Part shown: positions 5,344 to 10,081 of the stretch, piece by piece | Position numbering within the stretch: the first letter of the stretch is position 1 | How the letters are laid out: every line of letters begins with the position of its first letter | Assembly: GCA_963640555.1 (NCBI GenBank) | Contig: CAVHZB010000092.1 | Coordinates: 1 to 10,081, forward strand | Source of the DNA: F23-B02 sp963640555 | Lineage (GTDB): Bacteria > Bacillota > Clostridia > Oscillospirales > Oscillospiraceae | Direction of reading: 5' to 3' | DNA length: 10,081 bases | Made by a program: the position numbers and the translations under genes | The notes under the pieces: generated by a model | What the model was told of the DNA's origin: nothing | The model's database searches: none | Seen by the model: only the letters and a program-made list of their open reading frames with translations

Positions 5344-6138
5344 ATGAAAGAAAACAAAAAGCAAACACTGAAGATGACGGTCATTGTGCTGGGCTGGCTG
5401 CTGCTGTGGGAAGCCGCCGACAGGATAATAGATAACCGTATCGTACTGTCGGGACCTACGCATATCATTGCGGCACTGGCCGAGCAGGTGCAGCAGCCGG
5501 ACTTCTGGATAACCTGCGGGGCATCGTTTGCGCGCATAACGGCGGGCTTTCTGCTGTCGTTTATTGCGGGCTTCCTGCTTGCGCTGCTGTGCTTCCGGTT
5601 TAAGCTGCTGCGGGATATCATCACGCCGGTGATGGTGACTTTGAAGATCGTTCCGATGATATCCTTTGTTATCATGCTGCTTATCTGGGTGGGCAATCAG
5701 GCGCTGACGATATACCTGTCGTTTCTGATCGTTCTGCCGCTTATCTACACAAGCACCCTTGCCGGGCTCAACGCCGTGGACAAGGACCTGCTTGAGGCAG
5801 CGCGGGAATTCGGCGTGTCCCGCTGGTATCTCTTCTGCTACTTTTACCGCCCGACGCTTATGCCGTTTATAATCAGTGCCTGCCAAATCGCGCTGGGCAT
5901 GAGCTGGAAGAGCGGCATCATGGCGGAGGTGATCGGAACGCCGAAGCCCTCGATCGGCCGCGAGATGTACGCTGCGAAAACTTATCTGCAAACTGCGAAT
6001 CTGTTTGCGTGGACGATAGTGGTCATTGTGCTGAGCCTGCTGTTCGAAAAGCTGTTTATGTGGCTGCTGGAAAAATGCAACCCGGTGAAGTGCAGCGAAA
6101 CGCAGATGGATATGATGAAAAAGAAACTGGGGATATAA
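5344..6138 (+). CDS. ABC transporter permease, SsuC/TauC/NitT type
   Basis: A 264-residue inner membrane permease of the BPD_transp_1 superfamily, nitrate/sulfonate/taurine-type branch. This family imports small anionic or heterocyclic solutes using an external binding protein. Hydrophobic segments are seen at about 11-25, 65-85, 92-117, 121-141, 172-190 and 218-242. The EAA loop that docks to the ATPase is L-L-E-A-A-R-E-F-G-V-S-R (149-160). The segment A-L-G-M-S-W-K-S-G-I-M-A-E-V-I-G (183-198) is typical of the SsuC group. The ATG follows a modest AGAGAG. The ATPase gene starts 3 bp after its stop, so the two are co-translated. No substrate-binding protein gene is nearby, so the solute cannot be inferred. 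Confidence 0.92.
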   Translation: MKENKKQTLKMTVIVLGWLLLWEAADRIIDNRIVLSGPTHIIAALAEQVQQPDFWITCGASFARITAGFLLSFIAGFLLALLCFRFKLLRDIITPVMVTLKIVPMISFVIMLLIWVGNQALTIYLSFLIVLPLIYTSTLAGLNAVDKDLLEAAREFGVSRWYLFCYFYRPTLMPFIISACQIALGMSWKSGIMAEVIGTPKPSIGREMYAAKTYLQTANLFAWTIVVIVLSLLFEKLFMWLLEKCNPVKCSETQMDMMKKKLGI

Positions 6139-6141
6139 AAC

Positions 6142-7455
6142 ATGCCTATATCAATTAGAAATATACAGAAGGCCTTCGGCGCAAAGCAGGTGCTGACGGG
6201 CGTGGATTACGTTCTGGAGGACGGCGGCATTTACTGCCTGATGGGTCCGTCCGGCATGGGCAAGACGACGCTGCTGCGCATACTTATGGACCTGGAGAAC
6301 CCCGACCGCGGCGACGTGGAGGGACTCGGGCGCAACGACATTGCGGTCATGTTCCAGGAAAACCGTCTGCTGGAGTGGATGGACGCGGTTGACAACATTG
6401 CGGTCATGCGCAACGGCATCCGCGACAAGAAGCTCAAGCGCGAGATCGAGGAGAACCTCAAGAGCATACTCCCGGCCGACTGTCTCCACCAGCCGGTGGC
6501 GCAGCTTTCCGGCGGCATGAAGCGGCGCGTTGCGCTCGCGCGGGCCATGAGCTACCCTTCAAAGCTCATCATCCTCGACGAGCCGTTCACCGGCCTTGAC
6601 AGGAGCACAAAGCTTGAGGTCATCGACTACATTCTGCGCATGCGGCAGAACCGCATACTGCTTGTCGCCACTCACGGCGCGGAGGATGCGGCGATGCTGG
6701 GCGCGAAGGTCATACGGCTCGAGGAGCTGCTGGGCGCGGTGCCGGAGCAGACCGAGGAGGGCGAGGACGAAAACATATCCTTCAGCCGCGACGAGGTCAT
6801 GCGCAGCATGAACATCTTCCGGCAGATACCGGTGGGGCGCTATCCGGAGATCGTGACGAAGCTGCGCGGCTACGAGCAGAGCTACGAGCCGAACGAGATC
6901 ATCTGGAACCAGGACGACAGCTACAGCTGCATAGGCGTCATATTGCAGGGCGTTATCCAGGCTGCGGACATGAGCGGCAAGGAGCCGCAGATAATCCAGC
7001 AGTTCCACGCCGGAGAGAGCTTCGGCGAGGCGGTGGCGTTCGGCGGTCACAGAAGCTGGGTGGAGATCCGCGCGGTGAAGAGCGCGCGCATACTGTATCT
7101 GCACGTTGACGGCCTTATGGCGGACACCGGCGACCGCGACTTCACGCTTATGAAAACGAACCTTGTGCGCGAGATGTCCAACAAGCTGGCCATACTCAGC
7201 CTCAAGAACCAGATACTTGCCGAGCCGCGGCTGCGCGGGCGCATACTCATGTACCTGAACGTTCTGCCCACCGAGGCCGACGGCTGCAAGGAGATACCCT
7301 TCCGGCAGAAGGACCTTGCGCAGTACCTCAACGCCAACACCTCGGCGCTGTGCCGCGAGCTTGCGCGCATGCGGGACGACGGCCTCATCGAGACCGACGG
7401 GCGGCGCGTAAGGATAAAATTCAAGTCCTCGGGCGGGCTGCTGCCGGACAGATAA
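6142..7455 (+). CDS. ABC transporter ATPase fused to a Crp/Fnr-type regulator
   Basis: A 437-residue protein joining two normally separate activities. Residues 1-197 are a full SsuB/TauB-like ABC ATPase: Walker A G-P-S-G-M-G-K-T (35-42), Q-loop Gln72, signature L-S-G-G-M (122-126), Walker B L-I-I-L-D-E-P (142-148) and switch His178. An acidic linker (about 200-215, with E-E-G-E-D-E) leads to a Crp-like cyclic-nucleotide-binding fold (about 225-340). This contains G-E-S-F-G-E (291-296) and H-R-S (303-305), aligning with the Glu72/Arg82/Ser83 phosphate site of E. coli CRP. A long helix (about 335-360) and a Crp winged HTH (about 363-427) follow, with recognition helix T-S-A-L-C-R-E-L (400-407). 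There is no four-Cys Fnr cluster. GGGGA precedes the ATG. It should energise the permease and may also bind DNA; the latter is inferred. The reading frame is continuous, with no sign of a sequencing frameshift. Confidence 0.9.
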   Translation: MPISIRNIQKAFGAKQVLTGVDYVLEDGGIYCLMGPSGMGKTTLLRILMDLENPDRGDVEGLGRNDIAVMFQENRLLEWMDAVDNIAVMRNGIRDKKLKREIEENLKSILPADCLHQPVAQLSGGMKRRVALARAMSYPSKLIILDEPFTGLDRSTKLEVIDYILRMRQNRILLVATHGAEDAAMLGAKVIRLEELLGAVPEQTEEGEDENISFSRDEVMRSMNIFRQIPVGRYPEIVTKLRGYEQSYEPNEIIWNQDDSYSCIGVILQGVIQAADMSGKEPQIIQQFHAGESFGEAVAFGGHRSWVEIRAVKSARILYLHVDGLMADTGDRDFTLMKTNLVREMSNKLAILSLKNQILAEPRLRGRILMYLNVLPTEADGCKEIPFRQKDLAQYLNANTSALCRELARMRDDGLIETDGRRVRIKFKSSGGLLPDR

Positions 7456-7476
7456 GGGCGTTTGCCCTGCCTTCGA

Positions 7477-7492
7477 GTTAGCGGCCACTAAC
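7477..7492. promoter_or_regulatory. Crp/Fnr-like inverted repeat, site 3, before the surface protein gene
   Basis: GTTAGC-GGCC-ACTAAC differs from a perfect repeat by one base and shares GTTAGC and CTAAC with site 2 (5311-5326). The core TTAGC-N4-ACTAA keeps the 5-4-5 spacing. It lies 22 bp after the stop of the ATPase-Crp gene and 66 bp before the surface protein ATG. Just downstream is a possible -10, TATAAC (7500-7505), which would put the site in the -35/-10 interval, more like a repressor site than an activator site. Confidence 0.55.
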
Positions 7493-7499
7493 CACGGGA

Positions 7500-7521
7500 T
7501 ATAACGTCCCCGGCATCGGGG
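7500..7521 (+). promoter_or_regulatory. Possible -10 box and small hairpin before the surface protein gene
   Basis: TATAAC (7500-7505) matches 5 of 6 bases of a -10 box, but the -35 region (TTAGCG at 7478-7483, spacer 16) is poor. Next to it CCCCG-GCAT-CGGGG (7508-7521) forms a 5-bp GC hairpin followed by CTTTATATA, which is too short and T-poor to be a confident terminator. A further small hairpin, AGGGC-GTTT-GCCCT (7455-7468), follows the upstream stop codon. Whether the surface protein is transcribed by read-through or from here is unresolved. Confidence 0.3.
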
Positions 7522-7557
7522 CTTTATATAAATCAAACCTTATAAGGAGGATCAAAA

Positions 7558-10081
7558 ATGATAAAAACGAAATTGGGGACACGGCTTCTGTCCGTCCTCA
7601 TGGCACTTACGATGCTGCTCGGACTTGTGCCGATGACAGCGCTGGCTGAGGAGGAGCCCGCGGAGGAAAACACGCTGAAAGAAGGCACATATACCGTTAC
7701 GGCGAACCTGTATGTTCCCGGCAGTGAAAATGTGATACTGACAGGTGTTACGGCTTATCTGACAAACACCAAAGTTCCGCCTGTATCTCCCGTTGAAAAG
7801 AACGCAAAGCTGGTGGTCGATGCAGACGGAAATATGACTCTGACCATCAAAAATCTGAACCCTGTGTTCACGCTTCAGCGAATTGAGGACGCGGAGGGCT
7901 TAAAAATCAGTCAGCGGTTTATAGAGGAGGGCAAATTCGGCTCCTGCACTTCCAGAATCAACGGACTGGAATTTCAGCTGCTGGAAAAGAAGGATGTCTA
8001 CTCCTTCCCCGACTGCGAGGAAATGCCCTGCCTGAATGACCATATGTCCATGCTGTCCATGCCCCTTGAATTGAAGATCGACTACGACAGTGCAACGGAG
8101 GGCTATGTAGAACCCGGTGCGGCGAATACTAAAGCATTCTATAATGTATATAAGGGCTATGATGATGCTCTGACCTATCTGGATGTAGTGGTTTCCGTCC
8201 CTGCCGATTACAGTGACCTGCTGGATAATGCGGAGCTGAAAGCATCAGCGGTGGATGAAAGCACATTTGATGGAGCGCAGGCTCTGAAGAATCTGTATAT
8301 CGACCCCACACCTGTGATGAAGTTCTTTGAGCTGAAGCTGGTGGATGCCAATGGTGATGAGATCACGCTGCCGGAGGATGGCGTCAGCATCGCCATGAAC
8401 TATGGCGCGCGTACCTTCTATGAAGAAGGTCAGTATCAGGATATTGCGGCCTATGTGGACGGAGAATGGGTAGACTTGAACCGAGTTACCACTAAACAAG
8501 ATCTGTATGCTTCCGAATACATGGTAACAGCCGAACATCTGGGCGTTTTTGCCGCAGTTGAAAATGACTATTACGCGAATCACAAATATGACCTGACTGC
8601 GGAATATGGCGACGCACATTGGGACTTTCATTCTGTGACAATGTGGAGTTATAAGTCTTTGACTTGGAATATTCTCACGAATGTCAATGCAAAGCAGACG
8701 GAAATCGAGAATGTCGGCACGGCATATCAGTTTACCCAGCAGTCTGTTGGCACCAGTGATGCCGATAAGGATAACACCACCCTTACGCTGACCCTGCCCC
8801 ACAAGGATGGTATGAATTATTATCTGGTTGCATGGAACAAGGAGAATCTGGATCAGAGAAAGCTGAGCTCCATAAGAGTTGGAGACAGCGATGTCATTTC
8901 CGTAGTCTCGCCCAGTACGGATAAAAATACACGCGACAACTACTTGCCTGCAATTCAGAGATGGATGAGCAACGATGTTGCTACCGGCGGAACAAAGGAA
9001 TCTGCATTTGTACTGGCAACGACGAAAAAGCTGGCAGAGGTCACTCTGACAGAGACCACAAATGCGCTGTACATTAGCAATCTATATTATACTGGAGAAG
9101 AAGTGACAGCCCCCATTTCAATTGGGAATGGTCAGGCAGCGATTGAAGGCAATAAAGCAACAGAAACAGGCACCTATACAGCAACCATTACGCCGCAGGG
9201 AGAATATATCTGGGCAGATGGTACGCAGGATGCCAAGACAATTGATTGGAAAGTATCTGCCAAATTAAAAACCCAAGTTGTTCCGACCTTTGAGAGTGCG
9301 TCTATTTGCTATGGTGGAACATTTGACGGCAAAATCATACTAAAGGATTCTGATGGCAATCCCCTTGATGCTGATGCTGTTTTAACAGCCGAAGGAAAGG
9401 CTAAGCTGGATTTGGCCGCTGAAATTGAAGCATTGGAGAAAGATGAAAGCGGAAACATTCCTGAGGGTACGTATAGTTTCAAAATTAAATTTACATCCAA
9501 AACGGATCTGCTCGATCCAGATGCTTATAAAATCAGTTCGACTGTAACGCTGACCTTGAATGTGTATCCGGCCGGCTTCAATATCGGTACGGATAAGCAG
9601 ATGCAGAAACCCGCCGAAACCGCAACAAAGACTTGGAACGGACTGGAACAGTGCCTGGTCACAAGTTATAGTTCCGGCTACAAAACGGATTGGACAGTAA
9701 GCGGACAGAACTGGGGCAAGGCGCCCGGTAAGTATACCGTGACGATCACGCCGAACGAAAATGTCTGGTGGGATGATGGCACCAGAGGCGCATACACGGT
9801 TGACTGGTACATCAAAAAGACCGCCACTGCCCCCACCGCCGTGGAAGGTCTGACCTACAACGGCAAGGAGCAGGTGGGTGTGCCCGAGGGCGAGGGCTAC
9901 ACAGTCGTTGGCGGGACCGCCACGGAAGCAGGCACACACACCGCCACCGTGACCCTGAACGACTATTACATGTGGTCCGATAGTGCTCTGTCGGAAACCA
10001 TCACCGTGACCTATGAGATTGCAGCGGCCGCCGACTACACCGCCGTTGACGCGGCAATCGCCAAGATCCCCGCAGATCTGA
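7558..10081 (+). CDS. Large secreted surface protein with Ig-like repeats (3' end outside window)
   Basis: At least 841 residues, open at the window end. Residues 1-30 are a Sec signal peptide (Lys/Arg, Leu-rich core, A-L-A before Glu31) with a following acidic stretch. Residues about 39-178 form a beta-rich domain opening with E-G-T-Y-T-V-T-A-N-L-Y-V, faintly like NEAT haem-binding domains, but I see no Y-x-x-x-Y haem motif. Residues about 200-336 form another beta-sandwich-like unit; 342-500 is unrecognised. Related repeats with T-Y-T-A-T-I-T-P and Y-I-W-A-D-G lie at about 502-567, 691-753 and 762-821. From 822 a Y-T-A-V-D-A-A-I-A-K stretch begins, resembling FIVAR-type helical repeats. An anchor (LPXTG or S-layer) would lie beyond the window. 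AGGAGG sits 7 nt before ATG. Extracellular adhesion or ligand capture is inferred. Confidence 0.9.
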   Translation, partial: MIKTKLGTRLLSVLMALTMLLGLVPMTALAEEEPAEENTLKEGTYTVTANLYVPGSENVILTGVTAYLTNTKVPPVSPVEKNAKLVVDADGNMTLTIKNLNPVFTLQRIEDAEGLKISQRFIEEGKFGSCTSRINGLEFQLLEKKDVYSFPDCEEMPCLNDHMSMLSMPLELKIDYDSATEGYVEPGAANTKAFYNVYKGYDDALTYLDVVVSVPADYSDLLDNAELKASAVDESTFDGAQALKNLYIDPTPVMKFFELKLVDANGDEITLPEDGVSIAMNYGARTFYEEGQYQDIAAYVDGEWVDLNRVTTKQDLYASEYMVTAEHLGVFAAVENDYYANHKYDLTAEYGDAHWDFHSVTMWSYKSLTWNILTNVNAKQTEIENVGTAYQFTQQSVGTSDADKDNTTLTLTLPHKDGMNYYLVAWNKENLDQRKLSSIRVGDSDVISVVSPSTDKNTRDNYLPAIQRWMSNDVATGGTKESAFVLATTKKLAEVTLTETTNALYISNLYYTGEEVTAPISIGNGQAAIEGNKATETGTYTATITPQGEYIWADGTQDAKTIDWKVSAKLKTQVVPTFESASICYGGTFDGKIILKDSDGNPLDADAVLTAEGKAKLDLAAEIEALEKDESGNIPEGTYSFKIKFTSKTDLLDPDAYKISSTVTLTLNVYPAGFNIGTDKQMQKPAETATKTWNGLEQCLVTSYSSGYKTDWTVSGQNWGKAPGKYTVTITPNENVWWDDGTRGAYTVDWYIKKTATAPTAVEGLTYNGKEQVGVPEGEGYTVVGGTATEAGTHTATVTLNDYYMWSDSALSETITVTYEIAAAADYTAVDAAIAKIPADL
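9061..10020 (+). repeat. Three diverged Ig-like repeats inside the surface protein
   Basis: Three protein repeats of about 60-65 residues occur at nt 9061-9258, 9628-9816 and 9841-10020. Each has the pattern G-x-(Y/H)-T-(A/V)-T-(I/V)-T followed about 6-8 residues later by an aromatic-W-(A/D/S)-D block and a closing W/Y beta strand. Copy 1 has T-G-T-Y-T-A-T-I-T and Y-I-W-A-D-G; copy 2 has P-G-K-Y-T-V-T-I-T and V-W-W-D-D-G; copy 3 has A-G-T-H-T-A-T-V-T and Y-M-W-S-D-S. About 370 bp of different sequence separates copies 1 and 2, and 24 bp separates copies 2 and 3. Such repeats are common in stalks of Gram-positive surface proteins. Confidence 0.75.

Noticed and set aside
5252..5347. A 31-codon GTG-started, Cys-containing leader ORF ending in ATGA overlap with the permease start
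   Set aside because: The overlap TTATGA suggests translational coupling, but there is no SD before the GTG, no upstream ATG in frame, and the frame runs through the hairpin stem. Probably chance.
6142..7455. Fnr-type iron-sulfur oxygen sensing by the Crp-like domain
   Set aside because: The whole protein has only five scattered Cys residues (32, 114, 263, 382, 404), two of them in the ATPase and none in an N-terminal Fnr-like cluster. Oxygen sensing through [4Fe-4S] is not supported.
7538..7547. Perfect palindrome CCTTATAAGG overlapping the surface protein SD
   Set aside because: It is short, made largely by the SD itself and its chance complement, and matches no element elsewhere in the window.
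1..10081. CRISPR arrays, insertion sequences, rRNA or phage genes
   Set aside because: No regularly spaced direct repeats, transposase motifs, terminal inverted repeats or rRNA-like sequence were seen on either strand.

Overview
The window looks like chromosomal DNA of an anaerobic gut Clostridia member, probably close to Oscillospiraceae/Ruminococcaceae. This is inferred from a class III (Firmicutes-type) fructose-1,6-bisphosphatase, a Gram-positive lipoprotein signal, a long secreted repeat protein with a typical gut-Clostridia signal peptide, strong AGGAGG-type ribosome binding sites, a tRNA with encoded CCA, and moderate G+C. No species can be named from the sequence alone.

Left part (1-2870). 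A + strand terminator closes a gene lying before the window. A lipoprotein gene (- strand) and an XRE-type repressor gene (+ strand) diverge from a 144-bp region holding a good promoter and two copies of an operator-like element spaced 21 bp. This looks like a self-regulated repressor/lipoprotein pair. A TspO/MBR membrane protein follows, meeting tail to tail, with a 16-bp overlap, an HpcH/HpaI-family aldolase that starts with TTG.

Middle (2870-5125). Divergent from the aldolase is fbp, class III fructose-1,6-bisphosphatase (gluconeogenesis), ending in a clear terminator. Next come a textbook promoter and tRNA-Val(CAC), a trailer hairpin and a strong terminator.

Right part (5126-10081). A promoter with a perfect palindrome centred at -41.5 drives a leader containing a terminator-like hairpin. 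A SsuC/TauC-type ABC permease follows, then an unusual 437-residue protein in which a complete ABC ATPase is fused to a complete Crp/Fnr regulator (cNMP-binding fold plus helix-turn-helix). A large secreted repeat protein, cut by the window end, begins 102 bp further on. Three 16-bp elements sharing the half-site GTTWGC with Crp/Fnr geometry (5-4-5 core) lie before the promoter, just before the permease start, and before the surface protein. The main hypothesis is a self-contained module: an importer whose own ATPase subunit carries the transcription factor for the transporter and for the adjacent cell-surface protein. No substrate-binding protein is visible in the window, and the substrate is unknown.
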